Assembly (NCBI RefSeq): GCF_004123835.1
Contig: NZ_MZMU01000003.1
Span: 1,426,001 to 1,490,000, forward strand
DNA from: Rhizobium leguminosarum
Lineage (GTDB): Bacteria > Pseudomonadota > Alphaproteobacteria > Rhizobiales > Rhizobiaceae
Direction: 5' to 3'
DNA length: 64,000 nt
Under the pieces are notes generated by a model that saw only the letters and a list, made by a program, of their open reading frames with translations, was not told the origin of the DNA and made no database searches. A program made the translations under genes and the position numbers. Shown piece by piece: positions 36,803-45,741 of the stretch (position 1 is its first letter; each line of letters begins with the position of its first letter).

Positions 36803-37413
36803 TGTTCACCGGAATAGTCACCGATATCGGTACGATCGAATCCGTTTCGCCGTTGAAGGAGGGCATCAAGCTCCGCGTTGCGACGAGCTACGACCCGGCG
36901 ACCATCGATATGGGCGCATCCATCTCTCACTCCGGCATCTGCCTCACCGTCACCGGCCTGCCGCAGGAAGGCAGCAATGGTCGCTGGTTCGAGGTCGAGG
37001 CCTGGGAAGAGGCGCTGCGGCTGACGACGATCGGCGCCTGGCAGGAGGGCAGCCGCATCAATCTCGAACGGTCGTTGAAGATCGGTGATGAACTCGGCGG
37101 CCACATCGTTTCCGGCCATGTCGACGGCAAGGCGGAAATCCTCTCGGTGACAGCAGAGGGCGACGCCACGCGCTACCGCCTGCGCGCGCCCGAACATCTG
37201 GCGAAATTCGTCGCCCCCAAGGGTTCGATCGCACTCGACGGCACCTCGCTGACGGTCAATGCGGTCGACCGCACGGATTTCGACGTGCTGCTCATCCGCC
37301 ACACGCTCGAGGTCACCACCTGGGGCGATCGCAAGGCCGGCGATTTCGTCAATTTCGAAGTCGACACCATGGCGCGTTACGCCGCCCGGCTGGCGGAATT
37401 CCCGAGCACCTGA
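36802..37413 (+). CDS. ribE: Riboflavin synthase, alpha chain type
   Basis: 203 residues; the ATG at 36802 overlaps the ribD stop by one base. The N terminus MFTGIVTDIGTIESV and the duplicated lumazine-binding barrels (first around GASISHSGICLTVTGL, second around KGSIALDGTSLTVNAVD) identify riboflavin synthase, which dismutates two 6,7-dimethyl-8-ribityllumazine molecules into riboflavin. It is named ribC in E. coli. The partner ribH, which usually follows, is 15.5 kb away, beyond the glycan genes. Confidence 0.96.
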   Translation: MFTGIVTDIGTIESVSPLKEGIKLRVATSYDPATIDMGASISHSGICLTVTGLPQEGSNGRWFEVEAWEEALRLTTIGAWQEGSRINLERSLKIGDELGGHIVSGHVDGKAEILSVTAEGDATRYRLRAPEHLAKFVAPKGSIALDGTSLTVNAVDRTDFDVLLIRHTLEVTTWGDRKAGDFVNFEVDTMARYAARLAEFPST

Positions 37414-37528
37414 ATCAAAAACCTATAACGGTTTCCAGGGTCACACCACGACTGGCATGCTGGGCGCGGAACAACATCAGGCGCTCGTCGACGCATCCAA
37501 CTGCACGTCTGCGGCGCGGCCCAATAGC

Positions 37529-38398
37529 TCACCAATCCGGGGACAGCTTCGTCAGATACTGGCCGTAGGCGCTCTTGCCGAGTTTCTCTGCGAGCTTGGC
37601 GAGGTCGTTCTGCGAGATGTAACCCATGCGCCAGGCGACTTCTTCGGGGCAGGCGATCTTGAAGCCCTGGCGTTTCTCCAGCGTGCTGACAAAACCTGCG
37701 GCATCGTGCAGGCTGTCCGGCGTGCCGGTGTCGAGCCAGGCATAGCCCCGACCCATCAGCTCCACGAAAAGCTGGCCGCGCTCAAGATAGGTGCGGTTGA
37801 CATCGGTGATTTCCAATTCACCGCGCGGAGACGGCTTCAGGTTGGCGGCGATATCGACCACCTGCTGGTCGTAGAAATAGAGGCCGGTCACGGCCCAGTT
37901 CGATTTTGGCTTCTTCGGCTTCTCCTCGATCGACAGGGCATTCATCTTTTTGTCAAAGCCGACAACGCCATAGCGTTCCGGATCGGTGACGTGATAGGCG
38001 AACACCGTTGCGCCTTCCCGCCGACTCGTGCCGGATTTCATGATTTCCGGCAGTCCGTGCCCGTAGAAGATGTTGTCGCCGAGAACGAGTGCCGAGCTGT
38101 CGCCGTGCAGGAAGTCGGCGCCGATGATGAAGGCCTGGGCGAGGCCGTCCGGGCTCGGCTGTACGGCATAGGTCAGCGAAATTCCCCATTGCGAGCCGTC
38201 GCCGAGAAGGCGCTTGAAGGCTTCGACGTCGTGAGGCGTGGTGATGATCAGCAACTCCCTGATGCCGGCGAGCATGAGCGTCGTCAGCGGATAGTAGATC
38301 ATCGGCTTGTCGTAGACCGGCATCAACTGTTTCGAGACGGCCTGCGTAATCGGATGCAGACGCGTGCCCGTGCCGCCGGCGAGAATAATCCCCTTCAT
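37529..38398 (-). CDS. rfbA: Glucose-1-phosphate thymidylyltransferase
   Basis: 289 residues. The nucleotidyltransferase signature [20 protein letters not shown], the [20 protein letters not shown] block and the metal/nucleotide residues in [12 protein letters not shown] identify RfbA/RmlA, which makes dTDP-glucose, the first step to dTDP-L-rhamnose. Last gene of the operon 665-residue protein-rfbC-rfbB-rfbD-rfbA on the minus strand; spacing to rfbD is 10 bases. The product feeds LPS or exopolysaccharide. Confidence 0.97.
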   Translation of the reverse strand: MKGIILAGGTGTRLHPITQAVSKQLMPVYDKPMIYYPLTTLMLAGIRELLIITTPHDVEAFKRLLGDGSQWGISLTYAVQPSPDGLAQAFIIGADFLHGDSSALVLGDNIFYGHGLPEIMKSGTSRREGATVFAYHVTDPERYGVVGFDKKMNALSIEEKPKKPKSNWAVTGLYFYDQQVVDIAANLKPSPRGELEITDVNRTYLERGQLFVELMGRGYAWLDTGTPDSLHDAAGFVSTLEKRQGFKIACPEEVAWRMGYISQNDLAKLAEKLGKSAYGQYLTKLSPDW

Positions 38399-38408
38399 GC
38401 CTATCTCC

Positions 38409-39296
38409 CTAAAGACCTTTATTCAAAAGGTCTCGCATGACAATCTTCATAGACTGCTTCCACTCCGGCAGCCGGATTCCATATGTTCTGGCGAGCTTGT
38501 CGCCGTTGAGACGTGAATTGGCGGGACGCTTCGCCGGTGTCGGATAGTCCGCCGTCGGGATGCGCTCGACGCCGACGTTTCTGCTGCCGGATTTAGAAAA
38601 CTCCGTGAGTATCTCTTCGGCGAAGTCCGCCCAGCTTGCTTCGCCGCTGCCGGTCAGGTGAAAGGTGCCGCGCAGCGATGGCGCAGGGTCCGCTACGATA
38701 CGGGATGCGATCGCAAGAATCGCGTCGGCGATGTCGAGTGCCGAGGTCGGGCATCCTGTCTGATCGGCGACAACGCGAAGATGATCGCGCGTCTCGGAAA
38801 GCCGCAGCATCGTTTTCAGGAAATTGGTGCCAAAGGGCGAATAGACCCAGGCGGTGCGCAAGATGACGTGGTTCGGGTTCACCGCCGCGACGGCCTTCTC
38901 GCCCGCGAGCTTCGAACGCCCGTAGACGGAGATCGGCGCCGTCGCATCCTCTTCGCAATACGCGGAGGCCTTGTCGCCGCTGAAGACGTAGTCGGTCGAA
39001 ATGTGGATGACCGGAGCCCCGATCCGCGCGGCAGCCTCGGCAACCGCCCCGGCGCCTGCTGCGTTGACGGAAAAAGCAAGCTCGGGTTCGCTCTCGGCCT
39101 TGTCGACCGCCGTATAGGCGGCGGCGGAGACGATCACATCCGGCCGCAGAGCCGAGAAGGCGGCTGCGATGCTTGCAGGATCCGCGAGGTCCATTTCCGG
39201 GCGCCCGACCGCGCTGATTTCGACGCCCATTTCGGCGCCACGTCTAAGCAGCGACTGAACGACCTGGCCCTGTTTGCCGGTGACGGCAATGCGCAT
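38409..39296 (-). CDS. rfbD: dTDP-4-dehydrorhamnose reductase
   Basis: 295 residues of the RmlD short-chain dehydrogenase type. The NAD(P) loop is [16 protein letters not shown], and the catalytic elements are [12 protein letters not shown] (Thr/Ser) and [15 protein letters not shown] (Tyr-x3-Lys). It reduces dTDP-4-keto-L-rhamnose to dTDP-L-rhamnose with NADPH, the last step of the pathway. It lies 3 bases after rfbB in the same operon. Confidence 0.96.
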   Translation of the reverse strand: MRIAVTGKQGQVVQSLLRRGAEMGVEISAVGRPEMDLADPASIAAAFSALRPDVIVSAAAYTAVDKAESEPELAFSVNAAGAGAVAEAAARIGAPVIHISTDYVFSGDKASAYCEEDATAPISVYGRSKLAGEKAVAAVNPNHVILRTAWVYSPFGTNFLKTMLRLSETRDHLRVVADQTGCPTSALDIADAILAIASRIVADPAPSLRGTFHLTGSGEASWADFAEEILTEFSKSGSRNVGVERIPTADYPTPAKRPANSRLNGDKLARTYGIRLPEWKQSMKIVMRDLLNKGL

Positions 39297-39299
39297 CGC

Positions 39300-40355
39300 T
39301 TATCGTCCCTTGAAAACGCCGAGGCGTTCGCCGGAGTAGACGTTTTCGCGCAGCGGCCTCCACCACCATTCGTTTTCCAAGTACCAATGCACGGTCTTCT
39401 CGATGCCGGTTTCGAAAGTCTCTTGCGCCTTCCAGCCGAGTTCGCTTTCCAGTTTGGAGGCATCGATCGCATAGCGTGCGTCGTGTCCGGGGCGGTCCGT
39501 GACGTTGGTGATCAGACGTGCATGCGGTCCCTTGTCAATGTAGACGCCGTCGAGAATAGCGCAGATGCGATGAACGACATCGATGTTCCTGCGCTCATTG
39601 CGGCCGCCCACATTGTATTTTTCGCCGGGGCGCCCTCTGGATGCGATCGTCAATAGCGCGCGGGCGTGGTCTTCGACATAGAGCCAGTCGCGGACATTCG
39701 CGCCATTGCCGTAAACCGGAAGAGGCTTACCCTCCAGTGCGTTCAGGATCATTAGCGGAATGAGCTTTTCGGGGAAATGGAACGGGCCGTAGTTGTTGGA
39801 GCAATTGGAGACGACGACGGGCAGGCCGTAGGTTCGGTGCCAGGCGATCGCCAGATGGTCGCTGGCGGCCTTGGAGGCAGAGTAGGGCGAGGACGGATCG
39901 TAAGGTGTCGTCTCCTCGAAGAGGCCCTCGTCGCCGAGCGAGCCGTAGACCTCGTCCGTCGAGACATGCAGAAAGCGGAAGGCGCTCTTGCGGCGAGCGT
40001 CAAGCTCATCCCAATAGTGCCGTGCGGTATCCAGCAGGCTGAATGTGCCGACGATGTTGGTCTGAATAAAATCGGCCGCGCCCAAGATCGAGCGGTCGAC
40101 ATGGCTCTCGGCCGCGAGATGCATGACGATATCAGGGCGGAAGGACGCGAATGCTTCCTGCATCCCGGCGCGGTCGCAGATGTCGGCGCGCAGAAATTGA
40201 TAGTTCGGCGCCGATTCGACGGATTTTAGTGACGCCAGATTGCCGGCATAGGTCAGCGTGTCGACATTCAGCACCTCGGCGCCGATCTCGCTGACGAGAT
40301 GACGCACCAATGCCGATCCGATGAAGCCCGCTCCGCCCGTGACCAGGATGTGCAT
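39300..40355 (-). CDS. rfbB: dTDP-glucose 4,6-dehydratase
   Basis: 351 residues, extended SDR family. [20 protein letters not shown] binds [15 protein letters not shown] and [12 protein letters not shown] hold the catalytic Thr/Asp/Glu, and [15 protein letters not shown] the Tyr-x3-Lys. RmlB converts dTDP-glucose to dTDP-4-keto-6-deoxyglucose. That intermediate can feed rhamnose or, with the aminotransferase encoded next door, amino-deoxy sugars. It lies 6 bases after rfbC. Confidence 0.97.
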   Translation of the reverse strand: MHILVTGGAGFIGSALVRHLVSEIGAEVLNVDTLTYAGNLASLKSVESAPNYQFLRADICDRAGMQEAFASFRPDIVMHLAAESHVDRSILGAADFIQTNIVGTFSLLDTARHYWDELDARRKSAFRFLHVSTDEVYGSLGDEGLFEETTPYDPSSPYSASKAASDHLAIAWHRTYGLPVVVSNCSNNYGPFHFPEKLIPLMILNALEGKPLPVYGNGANVRDWLYVEDHARALLTIASRGRPGEKYNVGGRNERRNIDVVHRICAILDGVYIDKGPHARLITNVTDRPGHDARYAIDASKLESELGWKAQETFETGIEKTVHWYLENEWWWRPLRENVYSGERLGVFKGR

Positions 40356-40361
40356 CGTCGA

Positions 40362-40940
40362 TCAATCCTTGGGTTGCTGTGTTGAATAGGAAAAATGGCC
40401 TGGCAGATCGGCGAGCCGCGGCAGCGTCTTGTCCTTGTCGGACAATACCATGTCTCTCTCATTGAAGGGCCAGCGGATACCGATCGCCGGATCGTTCCAC
40501 GCGATGCCCCGATCATGCTGCGGGCTGTAGGGTGCGGTTACCTTGTAGCTGATGATGCTGTTCGGCTCGAGCGTTGCGAATCCGTGTGCGAAACCGGCCG
40601 GTACCCACAGCTGCATGCCATTTTCCGGCGAGAGCTCCTGAGAGAGCCATTTGCCGAAGCTCGGTGATCCCTCGCGGATATCGACGACGACATCCATGAT
40701 CCGGCCGGCAAGGCAGCGCACCAGCTTGCCCTGTGCGAAGGGTGGTATCTGGAAATGCAGCCCCCGGACGGTGCCGGTCTGCGCCGAAAGCGATTCATTG
40801 TCCTGGATGAACGTGACGTCGGCCACATTTTCCCGGAACCAGGCATCCTTGAATACCTCGGAGAAGTAGCCGCGGTGATCGCCGAAGCGTGGCGGCGTGA
40901 TTGCAACGATGCCCTCGATGGCCGCGGTCTCAATGCGCAT
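40362..40940 (-). CDS. rfbC: dTDP-4-dehydrorhamnose 3,5-epimerase
   Basis: 192 residues of the RmlC cupin fold. GDHRGYFSEVFKDAWF, the catalytic His in TVRGLHFQIPPFAQGKLVRC, and GFAHGFATLEPNSIISYKVT with the catalytic Tyr/Asp region are all present. It epimerises C3 and C5 of dTDP-4-keto-6-deoxyglucose to the L-rhamno form. It follows the 665-residue gene by 24 bases and precedes rfbB. Confidence 0.96.
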   Translation of the reverse strand: MRIETAAIEGIVAITPPRFGDHRGYFSEVFKDAWFRENVADVTFIQDNESLSAQTGTVRGLHFQIPPFAQGKLVRCLAGRIMDVVVDIREGSPSFGKWLSQELSPENGMQLWVPAGFAHGFATLEPNSIISYKVTAPYSPQHDRGIAWNDPAIGIRWPFNERDMVLSDKDKTLPRLADLPGHFSYSTQQPKD

Positions 40941-40964
40941 GACGTACCTTTTCTGCGGTCTTCA

Positions 40965-42962
40965 TCAGGCGCCCGCCCTCATGACGCTCATCAGCATGTC
41001 CGCCTGCGAGCGGCTTCGCATGGCCGCAAGGCCTGTCGCGGCAATGGCATCGCGCTCGTCGGCATCTGCGATCAGTCTGTAGCAGCGCTCGATCATGTCG
41101 TCATAGGGCTCAATTGCCAAGCCGCCGATGAAGGGCTGAAGGTCTGGATCGCGGAGGTCGCCTTCCGTCAGCACGCAAACGCGATTGGCGAGCAGATAGG
41201 AAATGCGCACGATCTCGAAGACGCCGCTCGCATAATGATGGATGTTGATCACGATCTTGGCGCGGGCAATCGCCGCGTCGCGTTCCGCGCCATAGATGTT
41301 GAAGAGGTGCGCGACCTTGAGCCCGCCGTCCTTCAGCGTCTTCAGGATATGGTGGCGGCGTTCGTTCATCGAGCCGTAGAAGAGCACGTCGATATCTTTG
41401 ACTGCGGCGTGCTGTATCTGGCTGAGGCAGCGGCTATAGCCGATTTCGAGCACGCCGGCGTGATCAACGCCCTTGGCGGCGAGATTCTCCCGGTTGCGCG
41501 GGCTGTAGTCGAGAACCGGAAGCGACTTCAGGATCGAGGTGTAGCGCGAATTGATCCAGATGCTTTCTTCGGACACCTGCTCGAGATTGATGACGACGCT
41601 GTCCTTCGGCAGATGGCTGACAATTTCGGCGGGGAGAAGATTGCCGCCATAGATGATCGGCGCACGGCCGGCGAATGCGTTCATGTCCCGGGTGATCGGT
41701 GCCGAGCCGCCGAGTTCCTCGAAGGCGCCCTGTAGGCCAAGCGCGACTTCGTCGAAGGCGTGGCTGTGATTGTAGTTGTCGGGCGTCACGATCCAGATGC
41801 AATGACGGTCCTTGTGTGCCTGCCATCCGCCGGCAAAGGGCTGCAACAGGTTGCGGAGCGGCTGCTCGATCTTCGGCGCGGCTGGCATAGCCGGCCTTTC
41901 CGTCCGCACCGGCTGCTGCGGTATCGGGGAAGCGCCTGACGCCGGCTGGGCATAGGCGCGCATCAATTCGCGGCCGCCGATAAATTGGCCGCGCGGCATC
42001 CAGCCGGGCGGATCATCAGCCCCCCAGATCAGGTGCGGCTGCTTGATGAGCGGCTGGCGGCCTTGCTGCCACGAGGTCAGGAGAGCCTGGTCACGGCTCC
42101 GCAGAAAAGCTTCCTTGGCGGCGAAGAGGCCATGCAGCATCCGGCCGAGGCGGACACCGAACTTCCATTCGAAATCGGCAACGGTCGGTACGAAGGCGGC
42201 GATCTTCAGTCCGGAGGCGGTAGCCTGCTGGACATAAAGTCCGAGCAGACGCTCGATCACGAAGGGGCGCATCTTCGCGTTGGCATCGCGTGAATAGTGA
42301 GCCGAACCGGCATAGGCGGCGCCCGCCGCGGTGCCGGCGCGCGCTTGGTTTTCCAGCGATTCGAGAATGCGTTCGCAAAAGGCGAAATACCCGGACCAGA
42401 ATTTCCGGTTGCCGCAGAAATAGTTGCAGAACATGAAGGCAGTCTTGTCCTGCGGCGGCGCGATCGGATAGCCCAACTCCTGGATATGTAGAAAGATCGG
42501 CTCCATGCCGGGGTGACCGCCAAGCAGCGAATGTTCCCAGACGTTGCTGTAGATCGCCGCGTGGCCGATCAGCGGGTTGTAAAGATAGGCGTCCGCACCT
42601 TCTGCCCTGGCCTTTTCCGCCTCCGTGACAAAAGACGGAAAGCTCGTCACCGACTTCATCTCGAATTTACTGGAGAGCAGCCCCCAAAACACGTCGTCAC
42701 CGAGGCCGATCGCCTCGTGATGCTGATGCAGGGTGAGGAAGAGCTCGTATTCGCGGGTCGTATCCTGCGTATTGAACGAGATGTCGAGCGGCATGGCAGC
42801 CGCATCGAGCTGGCTGCGCTGCGAAGGATCGAGATAAGGCTGATAGATAATGACGGATCCCGTGCCGGCAGCCTTCTCCGTGAGAAGCGCCAGATCAGGA
42901 AGACCGGCCGGCAGAGCGGAAATGGGCTGATTGATCGTCAAGGCATCGTCCTTCGTGCACAT
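40965..42962 (-). CDS. Large glycan-cluster protein with a GT-B-like C-terminal half
   Basis: 665 residues in two parts joined by a Pro/Ala/Gln-rich linker (~residues 340-375). The C-terminal half resembles GT-B glycosyltransferases: CIWIVTPDNYNHSHAFDEVA, IDVLFYGSMNERRHHILKTL and a C-terminal donor-site-like stretch INIHHYASGVFEIVRISYLL. The N-terminal half (SVIIYQPYLDPSQRSQL..., FFCNYFCGNRKFWSGYFAF-like region near residue 185-200) I do not recognise; it may be a second transferase-like domain. No signal or membrane helix, so it is cytoplasmic. It heads the rfb operon, suggesting that it transfers or handles rhamnose-containing glycans. It is divergent from the aminotransferase gene with 179 bases between. 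Confidence 0.7.
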   Translation of the reverse strand: MCTKDDALTINQPISALPAGLPDLALLTEKAAGTGSVIIYQPYLDPSQRSQLDAAAMPLDISFNTQDTTREYELFLTLHQHHEAIGLGDDVFWGLLSSKFEMKSVTSFPSFVTEAEKARAEGADAYLYNPLIGHAAIYSNVWEHSLLGGHPGMEPIFLHIQELGYPIAPPQDKTAFMFCNYFCGNRKFWSGYFAFCERILESLENQARAGTAAGAAYAGSAHYSRDANAKMRPFVIERLLGLYVQQATASGLKIAAFVPTVADFEWKFGVRLGRMLHGLFAAKEAFLRSRDQALLTSWQQGRQPLIKQPHLIWGADDPPGWMPRGQFIGGRELMRAYAQPASGASPIPQQPVRTERPAMPAAPKIEQPLRNLLQPFAGGWQAHKDRHCIWIVTPDNYNHSHAFDEVALGLQGAFEELGGSAPITRDMNAFAGRAPIIYGGNLLPAEIVSHLPKDSVVINLEQVSEESIWINSRYTSILKSLPVLDYSPRNRENLAAKGVDHAGVLEIGYSRCLSQIQHAAVKDIDVLFYGSMNERRHHILKTLKDGGLKVAHLFNIYGAERDAAIARAKIVINIHHYASGVFEIVRISYLLANRVCVLTEGDLRDPDLQPFIGGLAIEPYDDMIERCYRLIADADERDAIAATGLAAMRSRSQADMLMSVMRAGA

Positions 42963-43141
42963 GGTCGCCGACTCCGTGATTCATGCAACGGCATTCGGGC
43001 TGGTTTGGGTGCCGACTATTGGACGTGAAGCTTGCGCCACACTGTTGGCGGGATTTTCGCTGGTCAGCCTGGGAACAGGTTAAGCCATGATGTTCGCACC
43101 AGGCCCGATTGCGCGATAGTGCCCAACCTCCGGACGGCGTC

Positions 43142-44251
43142 ATGAAAAACGAAAAGATCTATGTAACGAAGCCCAGCCTGCCGCCGCTCGAAGAATTCAT
43201 TCCTTCGCTGGAAGCAATCTGGAACAATCGCATCCTGACCAATGGCGGGCCATTCCACCAGCAACTGGAGCAGGAGCTCTGCAACCATCTCGGCGTGAAG
43301 CATATCAGCCTCTTTACCAACGCCACCGTCGCGTTGCTGACGGCGCTTCAGGCGCTCCGCGTCACGGGCGAAGTCATCACCACGCCTTATTCCTTCGTGG
43401 CCACTTCGCATTCGCTTCTCTGGAACGGCTTAAAGCCCGTCTTCGTCGACATCGACCCGGTGACGCTCAATCTCGATCCAGCGAAGATCGAGGCGGCGAT
43501 CACGCAGCAGACAACGGCGATCATGCCGGTGCATTGCTACGGCCACCCTTGCGACGTCGATGCGATCCAGAAGATCGCCGATCTCTACAATCTCAAGGTC
43601 ATCTATGACGCTGCCCATGCCTTCGGCGTGGAGGACGAGCGGGGAAGCGTTCTCAATCACGGCGACCTTGCCATCCTGAGCTTCCATGCGACAAAGGTTT
43701 TCAACACATTCGAAGGCGGGGCCATTGTCTGCCCGGATGTCAAGACGAAGACCCGCATCGACCAGCTGAAGAACTTCGGTTCCGTCGACGAAGTGACCGT
43801 GGTGGCGCCAGGCACGAACGGCAAGATGAGCGAGTTCAACGCTGCGCTCGGCCTGTTGCAGCTGAAATACATCAAGTTCGTACTCGAAAAGCGTGAGCTC
43901 ATCGACCGTGCATACCGCGAGCGGCTCCGCGGCGTTGTGGGCATAGAATGCCTGGACCGTTCCGGCGAGACCGTCTCCAATTTCTCTTATTTCCCGATCC
44001 TCGTACGCCCTGGCTATCCCATTTCACGCGATGGGCTCTATGAATGGCTGAAAGAAAATAACATTCATCCGCGCCGCTATTTCTATCCGCTGATTTCAAG
44101 CTTCTCGATGTACCGCAGCCTGCCTTCCGCGCAGCCCTCGAATCTGCCGGTCGCAACCGAAGCCGCACAACAGGTGCTCTGCCTTCCCATCTATCCGGAC
44201 ATGGAGATGGAGATCGTCGACAAGGTCTGTGCGCTGATCGAGTCGGCTTAA
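43142..44251 (+). CDS. DegT/DnrJ/EryC1/StrS sugar aminotransferase
   Basis: 369 residues from the ATG at 43142. PLP fold-type I family: TPYSFVATSHSLLWNGLKPV, VIYDAAHAFGVED and the PLP lysine in SFHATKVFNTFEGG. Members transfer an amino group to nucleotide keto-sugars. With rfbA/rfbB making dTDP-4-keto-6-deoxyglucose next door, a product such as a 3- or 4-amino-dideoxy sugar is a reasonable guess; the required 3,4-ketoisomerase is not seen here, which favours 4-amination. It stands alone on the plus strand between two minus-strand operons. Confidence 0.9.
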   Translation: MKNEKIYVTKPSLPPLEEFIPSLEAIWNNRILTNGGPFHQQLEQELCNHLGVKHISLFTNATVALLTALQALRVTGEVITTPYSFVATSHSLLWNGLKPVFVDIDPVTLNLDPAKIEAAITQQTTAIMPVHCYGHPCDVDAIQKIADLYNLKVIYDAAHAFGVEDERGSVLNHGDLAILSFHATKVFNTFEGGAIVCPDVKTKTRIDQLKNFGSVDEVTVVAPGTNGKMSEFNAALGLLQLKYIKFVLEKRELIDRAYRERLRGVVGIECLDRSGETVSNFSYFPILVRPGYPISRDGLYEWLKENNIHPRRYFYPLISSFSMYRSLPSAQPSNLPVATEAAQQVLCLPIYPDMEMEIVDKVCALIESA

Positions 44252-44337
44252 AAAAAGGTATTTCGACTGTCATCTCGCACCGGAGATCGAAAGTATCTGC
44301 GGTGCGAGATCGTGCGCCAATAGGCCGGTCAGAGCAT

Positions 44338-44373
44338 GATGCCGAAAAGTATAAGCGGTTTTCGGGCGACATC
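44338..44373. repeat. Single-palindrome intergenic repeat (copy G)
   Basis: CCGAAAA and TTTTCGG arms (44342-44348 and 44359-44365) within GATGCC...GACATC, the first-half palindrome type of the RIME-like family without the second half. Confidence 0.55.
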
Positions 44374-44472
44374 CTGTTCTAGCCGCCTCACTTGTCAGCA
44401 AAGACTTGAAGCGCGAGCTCTGCCTGCCAGATAAGAAATCGCAGCCGGCGCGTTGCGCCTGGCTGCTCATAC

Positions 44473-44505
44473 GAAAGCGGCGTGACCATCGATCACGCCG
44501 CTTTC
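44473..44505 (-). terminator. Terminator hairpin after the Gfo/Idh gene
   Basis: GAAAGCGGCGTGA, loop CCATCGA, TCACGCCGCTTTC: a perfect 13-bp stem 22 bases beyond the minus-strand stop. It may also stop readthrough from the aminotransferase gene. Confidence 0.75.
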
Positions 44506-44526
44506 TTCATCTCATAGAGGCCAGAT

Positions 44527-45741
44527 TTAAAGCGCCAGTTGCGGAGGTCGGATTTCGAGCCGCTCCGTCACCGGGCGCTGTACGCCTCGCGGCTCAATCT
44601 CGACCCAGCGGTTTTCAAGCCGCGAGCATTCGATCGCTTCCAGCAGCCGTAGTCCTTCCTCCGCCTCATCGAGCCCAAGCACGTAGGGATGGGGCAGACG
44701 TGCGGTATTGATCTTGCGTTGCAGCAGGGCGTCGGCAAGGTCGGCATAATAATTCGCGAAGGCTTCGATGAAGCCCGACGGATGGCCTGCCTTGAACCGC
44801 TCGTAGCGGGTATTGTTAGCGATCATGATATCCGGGCTGGCGCGATCGAGGATCTGCTTGCGGCCGTTGCAGTCATAGAAATAGGCAAGCTCGGGGGTTT
44901 CCTGAAGCCATTCGATCGATGCCTTGGAGCCGTAGAGCCGCACACGCAGTCCATTGCGTTGCCCGAGTGCGGTCTTGCCGTACCACATGCTGCAATGCAG
45001 GCCGCCGGCGCAGCGCACGAGCGCCTGCACATTGTCGAGCACCTGCGGAAAGTGACCGAAACTCTGGCCCGTTGCACAGACTTCTTCCGGCTCCCGCCGC
45101 GTGAGGAAATGAAGCAGCGAGTGCACATGAACGCCGAGATCGAGCGAAACCGTGGGCACGGCGCCATCGTGCAGGCGCCAATCCTGCGGCGTCATCGGCG
45201 TCCCGTCACGGCGGAAACGGAGGAAGCTCTCCTGCGGCATCTCAATATGGATCTGCTGCAATTCGCCGAAAACACCATGCTCGACCATGCCGCGGATTTC
45301 GCGGAGCATGGGGTATCCCGTGTAGTTGTAGGTTACGGCCAAAAAGGCCCCGTTACTGCGCGCATTGCCGATCATGCGCGTCTCGGCGCTTGAACCGGCA
45401 AGGGCCTTTTCCGAGATCACCGAAACACCTGCCTCGAGTGCGGCGACAACCTGCTTCGTATGCTGCTGCGTCGGCGTCAGCACGACGAGAGCGTCGATGT
45501 TGCCGGCCTCTTTCGAGAGCAAGGTATCGAAGTCACCGTGGCAGCGCTCCGGCAAAATGCGGTACTGCCCCGCCGTTTCGCGATTGATGTCGTCATGGCG
45601 GCTGAAGCAGCCGGCGACCAGATCGAATTTCTGATCAAGCTCGATTGCATCGCGATGAGCGCGACCTACAGCAGAATTGACGGCGCCGCCCAGAAAGGCG
45701 AGGCGCAGCTTTTCCGGTACTCCCTGGCTTGATCGGCTCAT
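44527..45741 (-). CDS. Gfo/Idh/MocA family oxidoreductase
   Basis: 404 residues. Rossmann NAD-binding N terminus (LRLAFLGGAVNSAVGRAHRD), the catalytic-lysine motif VISEKALAGSS in place of EKP, and the substrate-side GVHVH in SLDLGVHVHSLLHFLTRREP. The family oxidises or isomerises sugars and inositols, often nucleotide-linked. It overlaps the upstream ATP-grasp gene by 4 bases (ATGA), so the two act together. The GGAVNSAVG loop, instead of GxGxxG, suggests an altered cofactor loop. Substrate unknown. Confidence 0.88.
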   Translation of the reverse strand: MSRSSQGVPEKLRLAFLGGAVNSAVGRAHRDAIELDQKFDLVAGCFSRHDDINRETAGQYRILPERCHGDFDTLLSKEAGNIDALVVLTPTQQHTKQVVAALEAGVSVISEKALAGSSAETRMIGNARSNGAFLAVTYNYTGYPMLREIRGMVEHGVFGELQQIHIEMPQESFLRFRRDGTPMTPQDWRLHDGAVPTVSLDLGVHVHSLLHFLTRREPEEVCATGQSFGHFPQVLDNVQALVRCAGGLHCSMWYGKTALGQRNGLRVRLYGSKASIEWLQETPELAYFYDCNGRKQILDRASPDIMIANNTRYERFKAGHPSGFIEAFANYYADLADALLQRKINTARLPHPYVLGLDEAEEGLRLLEAIECSRLENRWVEIEPRGVQRPVTERLEIRPPQLAL

